31,410 bases of DNA from Bacteroidales bacterium UBA4363 (lineage in GTDB: Bacteria > Bacteroidota > Bacteroidia > Bacteroidales > Paludibacteraceae), in contig DGSL01000013.1 of NCBI GenBank assembly GCA_002393965.1, positions 83,994 to 115,403 on the forward strand, in the 5' to 3' direction. The notes under the pieces are model-generated. The model searched no databases. It had not been told where the DNA came from and saw only the letters and a list, made by a program, of their open reading frames with translations. The translations under genes and the position numbers were made by a program. Positions 1 to 7,166 of this stretch are shown one piece after another. Position 1 is the stretch's first letter. The number at the start of each line of letters is the position of its first letter.

Positions 1-352
1 CAATCCGCTTTCTACATGCTTATCTTCGCCTTCATTTTCGTGTGATGACAAGACCGAAGCCACCAATCATCACCTTAGCCTCTAAGATTTCGCCACGGAC
101 CTGAGGCTGTCCGAGACTATTCCCGATTTACCACACCGCTGAACCGAACGCTTCGGGACTTTGCATTCGAGCGATGTCTTGTCCGGACACCTTGTATCCA
201 GATTAAGCCCAATCTACTATGATTCGATTAAGCAGCAAGAGCGTAGTTATTCTCGCCAGTTATCGTTTATCCGATGAGATTAAAGTGCGTATCAGACAAG
301 GCACTGCATGCTTACGCATTCCTTCTACCCGCAGTCAAAACCAGGCAGCCCC
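1..352 (-). ncRNA. ssrA: tmRNA (transfer-messenger RNA), 3' end beyond window
   Basis: Rescues stalled ribosomes by trans-translation. On the minus strand the 5' end reads GGGGCTGCCTGGTTTTGAC from 352 down, the usual tRNA-like 5' acceptor start. The resume codon and tag lie at 257-228 and encode GENNYALAA followed by TAA; the ALAA end is the classic tmRNA degradation tag, and this form is typical of Bacteroidota. Upstream of the tag is the expected TAACGATAACT-like stretch (here AAACGATAACT). Downstream are GC-rich pseudoknot-like segments, and near the window edge AAGCATGTAGAAAGC, which sits close to the 3' tRNA-like half in related tmRNAs. The T-arm and CCA end are not in the window, so about 40 nt are missing at position 1. 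Short plus-strand ORFs over this gene are artefacts. Confidence 0.95.
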
Positions 353-379
353 GATTTGATTATCCGCTGGAATACAACG

Positions 380-410
380 CAAAAATACATCATTATTCTT
401 CTCCCTGCAA
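380..410 (-). promoter_or_regulatory. Promoter of tmRNA gene
   Basis: On the minus strand, TTGC (410-407) is followed after 19 bp by TATTTTTG (387-380), a full match to the Bacteroidota -33/-7 pattern with ideal spacing. The predicted transcript starts near 374, about 20 nt before the mature tmRNA 5' end at 352, consistent with 5' trimming by RNase P. Confidence 0.8.
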
Positions 411-434
411 CCTCTCTGACCAAAAAAGAAGGAG

Positions 435-1466
435 TTATTCGATACGGACATCCCCATCGCTTCCCACGGCAATACCTGTTTCGGTATGAAGGATGAAATT
501 GGAAAGAGTCCTATTGGCTCGGTGGCGTTCTATCTCAGAAAGTATCTGATCGTAGGACTGTTCCGGATAGCGGTAGACAACCGGAGTGCGCATTTCCTGG
601 GTGGAACGCAAGAAGAGATGAACAAGTTTACGTCGCAGGAAAAGCGACAGCATCCCTACCAGCATTCCCATGCGAACGAGCAGCAATCCGAGAAGATTTC
701 CGTGGAAATGCTTACGGTAGAACTGCACCATAGCACGAAAAAAGAGGCGAACGTAGCGTGCGTCCGACGAGTGTGCAGACTCTCCTTTATAGTGCATAAT
801 ACGGTAAGGAAGGTACCACACTTCCATACCACTTTTGGCGACACGGTAGGAAAGATCGATATCCTCTCCGTACATAAAGAACCGCTCGTCGAGCAGTCCT
901 GTCTGCTTGAGAGCATCGCGACGCAGAAGCATAAAAGCCCCAGAGAGCACATCGACACAATGGGCGGTATCGGGATCGAGGTACCGCAAATGATAACGGC
1001 CAAAGATTCGTGACTTCGGGAACATCCGGTTAAGTCCTGACAACTTGCAGAACGACACCCACATTGTCGGAAATCCGCGTTTGGACTCGGGCAGAAATTT
1101 ACCCTGTGCGTCAATCATCTTGACACCTGCTGCTCCGGCACGAGGGTGAGCATCCATAAAATCGCACACCCTTGTGAGAGTTTCTTCTCCAAGTACCGTA
1201 TCGGGATTGAGCAGCAAGACATACTGCGACTCGGAGCGACGGATAGCGATGTTATTTGCCACCGCAAAACCAAGATTCTTTGAATTGATGAGATAGTGGA
1301 CTTGCGGGAACCGATTGCGCAGATAGTCGATGGAGCCGTCGGAGGACGCATTGTCCACGACGAACACTTCAAGGTCCGAAGCCATGGAAGACGCGAAAAT
1401 CGACGAGAGGCACTGCTCGAGGTAGTACTTCACGTTATAACTTACAATGACAATCGAAAGACGCAA
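435..1466 (-). CDS. Family 2 glycosyltransferase
   Basis: Predicted GT-A fold glycosyltransferase (GT2) that transfers a sugar from a nucleotide-sugar donor, probably to a cell-surface polysaccharide or lipid-linked glycan; the acceptor cannot be read from sequence. The 343-residue protein opens with the GT2 start IVIVSYNVKYYL (5-16), then VVDNASSDGS (36-45), NLGFAVANN (64-72) and LLLNPDT (84-90), which carries the DxD-equivalent. The GED of FFMYGEDIDLSYR (200-202) is the likely catalytic acidic region. A hydrophobic stretch at about 257-277 may anchor it to the membrane. This is the rhamnosyltransferase-like branch (WcaA/GT2_RfbF-like). It is the last gene of a minus-strand operon, 37 bp after the HAD gene, and ends 25 bp from the tmRNA promoter. 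No terminator is evident between them. Confidence 0.9.
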   Translation of the reverse strand: MRLSIVIVSYNVKYYLEQCLSSIFASSMASDLEVFVVDNASSDGSIDYLRNRFPQVHYLINSKNLGFAVANNIAIRRSESQYVLLLNPDTVLGEETLTRVCDFMDAHPRAGAAGVKMIDAQGKFLPESKRGFPTMWVSFCKLSGLNRMFPKSRIFGRYHLRYLDPDTAHCVDVLSGAFMLLRRDALKQTGLLDERFFMYGEDIDLSYRVAKSGMEVWYLPYRIMHYKGESAHSSDARYVRLFFRAMVQFYRKHFHGNLLGLLLVRMGMLVGMLSLFLRRKLVHLFLRSTQEMRTPVVYRYPEQSYDQILSEIERHRANRTLSNFILHTETGIAVGSDGDVRIE

Positions 1467-1503
1467 GACTGAATCCCTATCTATTCATTATAGAATTACG
1501 AAA

Positions 1504-1932
1504 TCACCCAAACAGGCGCGAAAGGAATCCCCCCTTGCGTTGCCGGCGCGAATCGGCATCGTCTTCGATACCACGGTACGGCTGCAGAGGTCGTCCACTC
1601 TTGATCATCTGATAGATAACTCCCCAATCCGGCAATCCACCGAGGTTATGGTCATCGATGAATACGTCGGCATCGATCTTACGTGTCGTACGACGTGAGG
1701 AAGGGATATCATCCGGAGAGGAAGCGTTGACTGCGTAAAACTCAACGCCTTTCGACCGGCAGTAGTCGACTGCCTCATTGAGCAGGTCTCCTTCACGCAC
1801 GGAAAAGAGGATGAGCAAATGACCATCCGACTGCAGTTGTCGCAGCGTCTGCATAGCAAATGGAATATCGCGTCCTATTTCCGGGTACTTGTGTTCGACG
1901 AGTGTACCGTCAAAATCAACTGCAATCTTCAT
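1504..1932 (-). CDS. HAD-superfamily hydrolase, small BT0820-like type
   Basis: A 142-residue HAD-fold protein. Motif I is VDFDGTLV (5-12), with D6 and D8 as nucleophile and acid/base. Motif II is the serine in LILFSVREG (about 44). A basic residue follows near TRKIDADV, and motif IV is FIDDHN. There is no room for a large cap domain, so it is a minimal cap-less HAD phosphatase. It resembles the small Bacteroides family for which BT0820 is the structural example. The substrate is unknown; small phosphorylated metabolites are the usual targets. It sits between a membrane protein gene (33 bp upstream) and the glycosyltransferase gene (37 bp downstream), so it is probably cotranscribed with recR. 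Confidence 0.85.
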   Translation of the reverse strand: MKIAVDFDGTLVEHKYPEIGRDIPFAMQTLRQLQSDGHLLILFSVREGDLLNEAVDYCRSKGVEFYAVNASSPDDIPSSRRTTRKIDADVFIDDHNLGGLPDWGVIYQMIKSGRPLQPYRGIEDDADSRRQRKGGFLSRLFG

Positions 1933-1965
1933 AATTAATCAGAATAATATGGAACAAAAATAACC

Positions 1966-2460
1966 TCAATCGTCACTATCCAGATTGGACGGGAACAGTT
2001 CGTTCTCCACCACCTGTTCGCGTGGTTTGCAGAAGAGGAGAGCCACGGCAGCTATGGCAGCGGCGAAGAGGAAGTCATAGACACGGGGTTCTGTCTGACA
2101 CAGATAAAAGAGCAGAATATTGCCCAAGAATCCGACTGCGATGAGTAATATCCGCAGGAGGACAAGACGTTGATAGTGGCGGAGCAGGTCTGCATCGCCT
2201 CCCTCGTGAACAGTACGAACACGCCGAGAATAAAACCACAGAGCAAACGGGATGGAGAGCAGGAGATACAAATATGATATCGACTTAACAATCACCTGCG
2301 TGGAAGGTTCGACCAATGTAGAGATGCCAGCAGACACCAGTTTGAAGCCGACAAAAGCCATGACAACAGCGAGCAAGAAAACCGCGTAGTACACCAGTTG
2401 AGAAAACCGCATGGCCTTGCGGAGTGTGTTACGTTCTGAATCGGACAACGTTCTGTTCAT
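1966..2460 (-). CDS. Conserved four-helix membrane protein of unknown function
   Basis: A 164-residue protein with four predicted transmembrane helices at about 21-43, 57-77, 100-120 and 127-144, a short charged N-terminus and an acidic C-terminal tail ending NLDSDD. I recognise no catalytic motif and cannot assign a function. It lies 47 bp after recR and 33 bp before the HAD gene on the same strand, so it is probably in the recR operon. That position need not imply a role in DNA repair. The start at 2460 gives a normal soluble N-terminus before the first helix. Confidence 0.75.
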   Translation of the reverse strand: MNRTLSDSERNTLRKAMRFSQLVYYAVFLLAVVMAFVGFKLVSAGISTLVEPSTQVIVKSISYLYLLLSIPFALWFYSRRVRTVHEGGDADLLRHYQRLVLLRILLIAVGFLGNILLFYLCQTEPRVYDFLFAAAIAAVALLFCKPREQVVENELFPSNLDSDD

Positions 2461-2507
2461 CTTAAATCAGGTTTCTTATTATCAATAACGAAGATAGGTG
2501 TCTTTTA

Positions 2508-3155
2508 TTATTTATTATCGGAGGAAAAATGGAACGACTCTGCAAAATCGACGCGATTGAGGATTGAGCGTCCGAGCGTTATTTCGTCCGTATATTCCAG
2601 TTCATCGCCCACTGCGACTCCCCGTGCGATGGTAGAGATCCGGAGAGACGGAAACGGAGAGAGTTTCTTAAAAAGAAAGAAATTGGTTGTATCGCCTTCC
2701 ATGGTAGGGCTCAGAGCGAGGATTACCTCATGGACTGATCCCGCAGCGACACGATCTACGAGCGACTGAATCTCCAAGTCCTGCGGTCCGATACCATCCA
2801 TGGGGGAAATCACTCCGCCCAGAACATGGTACAAGCCCCGAAACTGTTGTGTATTCTCAATTGAGAGGACATCCCGCACTGTCTCCACGACACATACGGT
2901 AGAAGCATCGCGTGATGGGTTAGAACATATTTCACACGTATCGGAATCGGAGATATTGTGACAGAGTTTGCAATAGCATACTTCTCGCCTCAGTCGGGCA
3001 ACAGAATCCGAGAACCTAAGCACATCCTCCTCGCTACGTCGCAGCAAATGGAGGACGAGCCGGAGGGCTGTTTTTCGTCCGATGCCAGGCAGCTTCGAGA
3101 ATTCGTCAACCGCCGACTCGAGCAGAACAGATGGATATTGCTGTTGGAACGCCAT
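2508..3155 (-). CDS. recR: Recombination mediator RecR
   Basis: RecR works with RecO and RecF to load RecA at single-strand gaps during recombinational repair. The 215-residue protein has the expected order: an N-terminal helix-hairpin-helix with LPGIGRKTA (22-30); a zinc finger with Cys at 60, 62, 65, 74 and 77; a Toprim domain opening with [13 protein letters not shown] (88-100); and the C-terminal family motif [18 protein letters not shown]. Family length is about 200, so it is complete. It is the first gene of a four-gene minus-strand operon. A -7 element lies about 20 bp upstream, and the gene is divergent from the symporter with only 56 bp between start codons. Confidence 0.97.
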   Translation of the reverse strand: MAFQQQYPSVLLESAVDEFSKLPGIGRKTALRLVLHLLRRSEEDVLRFSDSVARLRREVCYCKLCHNISDSDTCEICSNPSRDASTVCVVETVRDVLSIENTQQFRGLYHVLGGVISPMDGIGPQDLEIQSLVDRVAAGSVHEVILALSPTMEGDTTNFFLFKKLSPFPSLRISTIARGVAVGDELEYTDEITLGRSILNRVDFAESFHFSSDNK

Positions 3156-3172
3156 ACTATGAATCGGAATGG

Positions 3173-3202
3173 TTGCAAAGGTAAGAAAAAATGATAACTT
3201 TG
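3173..3202 (+). promoter_or_regulatory. Promoter of sodium:solute symporter gene
   Basis: TTGC (3173-3176), 18 bp, then TAACTTTG (3195-3202) fits the Bacteroidota consensus. Transcription would begin around 3208-3210, only a few bases before the chosen ATG at 3212, so the message would be nearly leaderless. The box also rules out the longer start at 3191, which lies inside the promoter. Confidence 0.65.
3176..3183 (-). promoter_or_regulatory. -7 element of recR promoter
   Basis: TACCTTTG on the minus strand matches TAnnTTTG. It predicts a start near 3170 and a 5' leader of about 15 nt before recR. No good -33 element is seen at the expected distance. The box touches the -33 element of the divergent symporter promoter. 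Confidence 0.55.
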
Positions 3203-3211
3203 CGTTCGCCT

Positions 3212-4699
3212 ATGAAGACCGAACTCCTCATACTGCTCATCATCCTTCTTTACTTTGGACTCCTGTTGTGTATTTCAGCCCTTACGGGCAGGAAAAGTGA
3301 CGGCAACAATGCCTTTTTTCTGGGAAACAGGAAGAGTCCGTGGTATATCGTTGCCTTCGGCATGATAGGCACATCCATCTCGGGAGTCACCTTCGTAAGT
3401 GTACCCGGCATGGTAGAGAAGATTGGGTTTACGTACCTGCAAATGTGCATGGGATTTGTAGTGGGATATGTATTAATAGCCTACGTGTTGTTGCCCATCT
3501 ATTTCAAATTACACCTAACGACCATATACGAATATCTCAAGAAACGTCTGGGTGAGAGCAGTTACCGTACGGGAGCCAGTTATTTCCTATTGAGTAAAAT
3601 CACAGGAGCTGCCGCACGTCTCTATATTGTTGTCATGTTGCTTCACACCTTCGTCTTTGCCAAGTTCGGAATACCGTTTTATGCATCTGTTGGTACGATT
3701 ATTTTCCTCATCTGGCTCTACACCTTCAAAAGTGGCATTAAGACCATCATCTGGACGGACTTTCTGCAAACTCTGGTTTTGCTGACGGCCTTGATTCTGA
3801 TACTCACGAATACATGTCGGGAGTTAGGATTCAGTCTTCCGGATGCGGTGAGAGCCGTTGGCAACGAAAGCGAACTCTCCCGCATTTTCGTGTTTGACGA
3901 CTGGCACACGACCCAGAACTTCTTCAAACAATTTGTAAGTGGCATCTTCATCACCATTGTCATGACAGGTCTTGACCAGGACATGATGCAAAAGAACCTC
4001 TCATGTCGAAACCTCCATGAATCGAGAAAAAACATGTTGAGTTACGGGGTGTGTTTTCTACCTGTGAACCTGCTGTTCCTCGGTTTGGGAGCCTTATTAG
4101 TCCTATTGGGAAGAGCAAAGGGGTTGGAACTTCCTTCTGCCGGGGACCAGTTATTACCATTCTTCGCAGCAGACCGACTGGGCAGTGCCACAACTGTCTT
4201 GTTTTTTTTAGGCATCATTGCTGCCTCTTTCTCGAGTGCGGACTCTGCGTTGACGAGTCTCACCACAAGCGTCTCAGTGGACCTGGTCAACATCAAAAAA
4301 AGAGCGCAACGGAAGCAGAAGCGCATTCGAATGATGATTCATATCACGGTCTGCGTCTGCTTTTTCATCCTGATTCTCGCCATTGACCACTTCGGTCGTG
4401 ACACCAGCATCATCGACACCATTTACCGTTTGGCATCGTACACTTACGGTCCGTTATTAGGCATGTTCACCTACGGACTCTTCAGTCGTCGTAAAATCAA
4501 GGACCGTTTCATGCCATACGTTGCGTTGTCTGCTCCAATACTGATTGCCTTCACAGACTGGGGTTGTCGTGAGTTTCTGCATTACCAATTCGGGTATGAA
4601 ATTCTCCTGCTTAACGCAGTCCTCACCATTGGAGGCATGGTCCTCATCACCAACTGGAAGGGAACTCCTGAACGAAAGAAAGCGTTCCTCTCTCATTGA
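3212..4699 (+). CDS. Sodium:solute symporter (SSS family)
   Basis: Inner-membrane Na+-coupled transporter of the SSS/SLC5 family, about 495 residues with roughly 13 hydrophobic helices. Family features are the N-terminal helix followed by NAFFLGNRKSPWYIVAFGM, the GTSISGVTFVSVPG stretch of the first core helix, the GLDQDMMQKNLSCR loop, and AASFSSADSALTSL in the helix that holds the second Na+ site. The substrate cannot be called from sequence; sugars, amino acids and sialic acid are all used by relatives. The ATG at 3212 is preferred over 3191 because the earlier codon lies within the promoter. It is followed 72 bp later by engB on the same strand, possibly one transcript. Confidence 0.92.
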   Translation: MKTELLILLIILLYFGLLLCISALTGRKSDGNNAFFLGNRKSPWYIVAFGMIGTSISGVTFVSVPGMVEKIGFTYLQMCMGFVVGYVLIAYVLLPIYFKLHLTTIYEYLKKRLGESSYRTGASYFLLSKITGAAARLYIVVMLLHTFVFAKFGIPFYASVGTIIFLIWLYTFKSGIKTIIWTDFLQTLVLLTALILILTNTCRELGFSLPDAVRAVGNESELSRIFVFDDWHTTQNFFKQFVSGIFITIVMTGLDQDMMQKNLSCRNLHESRKNMLSYGVCFLPVNLLFLGLGALLVLLGRAKGLELPSAGDQLLPFFAADRLGSATTVLFFLGIIAASFSSADSALTSLTTSVSVDLVNIKKRAQRKQKRIRMMIHITVCVCFFILILAIDHFGRDTSIIDTIYRLASYTYGPLLGMFTYGLFSRRKIKDRFMPYVALSAPILIAFTDWGCREFLHYQFGYEILLLNAVLTIGGMVLITNWKGTPERKKAFLSH

Positions 4700-4771
4700 A
4701 CAGGGGAACGTCATAGAGAAGCCTACGAAAAGAGAAGAGAGCAAACGATAAAAATCATTAAGGATTCAGCC

Positions 4772-5368
4772 ATGGAAATCAAAAGTTCGGAATTCGTCAT
4801 CAGCAATACTGACGTACAAAAATGCCCGGAAGGGAATCTTCCTGAATTCGCCTTCATCGGCAGGAGCAATGTCGGAAAATCGTCGCTGATCAATATGCTG
4901 ACGAACCACAAGGGGCTTGCCATGACCTCATCGATGCCTGGTAAAACACTACTTATCAATCACTTCCTAATCAACAAGGAATGGTACATGGTAGATTTGC
5001 CTGGGTATGGATATGCACAGAGAGGGAAAAAACAGCGTGACCAATTGAGACGCCTCATCGAAAGCTATATTCTGAAACGTGTTCAGCTCTATAACCTATT
5101 CCTATTGATTGACAGTCGTCATGCGCCTCAGCAAATTGACATGGACTTCATGCGCTTTCTTGGAGAAAATGAAATCCCGTTCTCCATTGTCTTTACCAAA
5201 ACAGACAAACTGTCGAACCGTCAGTTGACGGACAACATACGCGCTTACAAAGAAGCCCTATTGGAGGAATGGGAAGAACTGCCTCCCGTGTTCCTTACGT
5301 CCTCCGAGAAAAAAAGAGGGCGAGAAGAACTCCTTGTCTATATAGACGAAATCATCCATTGCTCCTGA
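4772..5368 (+). CDS. engB: Ribosome biogenesis GTP-binding protein EngB (YihA/YsxC)
   Basis: Small essential GTPase needed for assembly of the large ribosomal subunit. The 198-residue protein has G1 GRSNVGKSS (30-38), G2-region PGKTLLIN (56-63), G3 DLPGYGYA (75-82) and G4 TKTD (142-145). TSS near the C-terminus is the G5 region. This is the full EngB length with no fusion. The sequence AAGGA at 4760-4764, 7 nt before the ATG, is a Shine-Dalgarno-like site, less common in this phylum, and supports the start. A strong bidirectional hairpin follows at 5405-5436. Confidence 0.96.
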   Translation: MEIKSSEFVISNTDVQKCPEGNLPEFAFIGRSNVGKSSLINMLTNHKGLAMTSSMPGKTLLINHFLINKEWYMVDLPGYGYAQRGKKQRDQLRRLIESYILKRVQLYNLFLLIDSRHAPQQIDMDFMRFLGENEIPFSIVFTKTDKLSNRQLTDNIRAYKEALLEEWEELPPVFLTSSEKKRGREELLVYIDEIIHCS

Positions 5369-5404
5369 CGGGCGGATCGTCACGAGCAAATATCTCATAC
5401 AAAA

Positions 5405-5442
5405 CGGGCGGTTATGGAGCATTCCATAGCCGCCCGATTTTT
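5405..5442 (+). terminator. Rho-independent terminator after engB, probably bidirectional
   Basis: A 14-bp stem (5405-5418 with 5423-5436, one G-U pair) closes a GCAT tetraloop and is followed by ATTTTTGTTTT. On the minus strand the same stem is followed by TTTT, so it could also end the convergent MgtC-family transcript. Confidence 0.9.
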
Positions 5443-5514
5443 GTTTTCATCAAGAGACACCAGCCTCAGACTTTCCACAACAAGAACTGCCCTACCGGAA
5501 TTTCTCCTGTATCA

Positions 5515-6000
5515 TCAATCGTCTTTCTCGTCCTCTCTCTCCGGTGCATTCTCCAACTCTCGCATGCGACGCAAGAAGAAATTGAATGCCTCGAGTCCCA
5601 TGAGAACAAACAAAGTGCTGACTATTGCCAGTCCGTAGAGTCCTCCGCCACAAGCCAGTCCTATCGCAGCAGTCACCCAGACGCAGGCTGCCGTCGTGAG
5701 TCCCCGAAGCGTATTTTTCTGAAAAATGATAAGTCCGGCTCCGAGAAAACCCACACCCGTAACGACTTGAGCAGCAACACGAGAGACATCAAGTCGATGA
5801 GACTCGGTGATGAGTGTTTCTTGGAATCCGTATGCCGACACAATCATAAAGAGGGCTGAACCGAGCGCGACGAGGAAGTGGGTACGAAATCCAGCTGCCT
5901 TATCCCGCAGCTCACGTTCAAGTCCGATTGCACCACCCAATAATGCCGCCACCAAGAGTCGGAGCACCATATCCAAATTAAAGAAGCCAAGTATCTCCAT
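5515..6000 (-). CDS. MgtC/SapB family membrane protein
   Basis: A 161-residue inner-membrane protein with the MgtC/SapB N-terminal module. The family motifs are LLGGAIGLERELRDKAAGFR, the FLVALGSALFMIVSAYGF helix, and VVTGVGFLGAGLI with the conserved glycine-rich FLGAG turn, followed by RGLTTAACVWVTAAIGLACG. It ends soon after the last helix in an acidic tail and lacks the C-terminal ACT-like domain of full MgtC, so it is the short SapB/YhiD-like form. MgtC relatives affect Mg2+ homeostasis and, in Salmonella, ATP synthase, but the role here is unknown. It is transcribed alone on the minus strand, just after the terminator of the upstream gene. Confidence 0.92.
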   Translation of the reverse strand: MEILGFFNLDMVLRLLVAALLGGAIGLERELRDKAAGFRTHFLVALGSALFMIVSAYGFQETLITESHRLDVSRVAAQVVTGVGFLGAGLIIFQKNTLRGLTTAACVWVTAAIGLACGGGLYGLAIVSTLFVLMGLEAFNFFLRRMRELENAPEREDEKDD

Positions 6001-6014
6001 ATTCGAAACTATCT

Positions 6015-6068
6015 ATAAAAAAAACAGACTGCAAAGAAATTCATGGATTCAAAGCAGTCTGTTTTTTT
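6015..6068 (-). terminator. Terminator after the lysine-tail protein gene
   Basis: The arms AAAAAAACAGACTGC (6018-6032) and GCAGTCTGTTTTTTT (6054-6068) form a perfect 15-bp inverted repeat with a 21-nt loop. It lies between the 6104-7015 gene and the MgtC gene on the same strand and separates their transcription. The A/T ends make it work in either direction. Confidence 0.85.
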
Positions 6069-6103
6069 GATGGGTGTATTATACAGTATTAGATTTTACG
6101 TAA

Positions 6104-7015
6104 CTATTTCCCTTTGCGTGCCTGTTCGCGTTGTTTGCGCTGTTCATCCATTCGGTTTTTGCGTTCTTTCACCTGTTTCTTACGCATTTCGGCACGTTGC
6201 TTTGCCATAGCTTTCTTTTTCTTCTTCTTTGCTTTTTGAGCTTTTTTCTTTGCTTTTTCCTTCTGCTTCTTCAGTTGTTTCTTCTGCTTCTGTTTGAGGG
6301 ATTGTTTATCCTCTTTGGAAAGATAGTCCGGATCCGGATAGACATTCACCTTCGGCTGAATAATTTCAGGCTGGATATAGGTCAGTTCCTGAATTTCGCG
6401 ATCACAACGTTCCTGACTGAACGCCACTTCCTTCACCTCTCCGAATGCATTAAATATACCACGGACGCACCCTTTGGTAGCCGCGGCATCAATGGATCCG
6501 TTGAGAGTTGTGTGTTTGGTCTTTCCTGAAAACCGAATCTTGTAGGTTGCCATAAGCGAATCGTTGTTCACGACGAAGAAGGCGCTATAGCCATTATCCC
6601 AAAGATTGACACGATAGATAGGCAGGCAGACGGAGGCGGAGTTATTGCGCACATAGCGTTCAGGCTGGAGGTTCAAAATCTGAATAGCGCGGTAGTACTC
6701 TGGGATGGTAAGATAGTAACTACGGCGGTCAGGAGCAGCCTCGCCCATAAAGAGCGTCACAGCCTTAATATCCGAGAGGAGTTGTGTTTTTTTGTGAACA
6801 GACCGGTCGGTTGCCAAATCTGAGTAGAGCACCTTGAGAGACTCCACAATCTCATCAAATTCCACCGAATCCTTCGGTACATCGCCATATTGAATGACAT
6901 CCGTTATTTCATTAAACTGTTCCTGATAGGTATAGATGTCAGCGGCGAAAGAATGAGCAGAACACCAGAGAGCCACGATGGCAGAGAGTGTCGCGATTTT
7001 CAGTTTGCTTTGCAT
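6104..7015 (-). CDS. Secreted protein of unknown function with lysine-rich C-terminal tail
   Basis: A 303-residue protein that I do not recognise. Residues 1-24 form a clear signal peptide ending SAHSFA before ADIYTYQEQ. The middle part (about 25-230) is an ordinary globular sequence with three to four scattered cysteines. From about residue 235 the protein is almost entirely Lys, Arg, Gln, Ala and Glu, with KKKKKKAMAK as the densest part, and is predicted to be a charged helix or coiled coil. Such tails can bind nucleic acid, anionic lipid or polysaccharide, but nothing here decides. The minus-strand gene has its own promoter and terminator, so it is probably monocistronic. Confidence 0.75.
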   Translation of the reverse strand: MQSKLKIATLSAIVALWCSAHSFAADIYTYQEQFNEITDVIQYGDVPKDSVEFDEIVESLKVLYSDLATDRSVHKKTQLLSDIKAVTLFMGEAAPDRRSYYLTIPEYYRAIQILNLQPERYVRNNSASVCLPIYRVNLWDNGYSAFFVVNNDSLMATYKIRFSGKTKHTTLNGSIDAAATKGCVRGIFNAFGEVKEVAFSQERCDREIQELTYIQPEIIQPKVNVYPDPDYLSKEDKQSLKQKQKKQLKKQKEKAKKKAQKAKKKKKKAMAKQRAEMRKKQVKERKNRMDEQRKQREQARKGK

Positions 7016-7094
7016 GAGTTCTGAAAGTAAAATGTAAAAAGAGGTAGAATAATAGCCTTAACGATGACAGTCGGATATCGGCTTCACCGAAGTA

Positions 7095-7102
7095 CAAAAG
7101 TA
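7095..7102 (-). promoter_or_regulatory. -7 element for the lysine-tail protein gene
   Basis: TACTTTTG on the minus strand matches TAnnTTTG and predicts a leader of about 75 nt before the ATG at 7015. No convincing -33 element is seen. Confidence 0.5.
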
Positions 7103-7166
7103 AACATTTTTACATGAAACACGAACAGATTGTCCTATTTTTTATAAAAGGCCCTCTCGCGGAGAA

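Noticed and set aside
274..496. Two plus-strand open frames of 62-71 codons near the window start
   Set aside because: They lie across the 5' part of the tmRNA gene and its promoter on the opposite strand and have no protein-like features.
486..1013. A 175-codon plus-strand frame
   Set aside because: Entirely antisense to the glycosyltransferase gene, whose motifs are intact; no domain is recognisable in the antisense frame.
6131..6529. A 132-codon plus-strand frame rich in Phe and Leu that looks like a membrane protein
   Set aside because: It is the reverse complement of the lysine-rich tail (AAG/AAA become CTT/TTT), so the hydrophobicity is an artefact.
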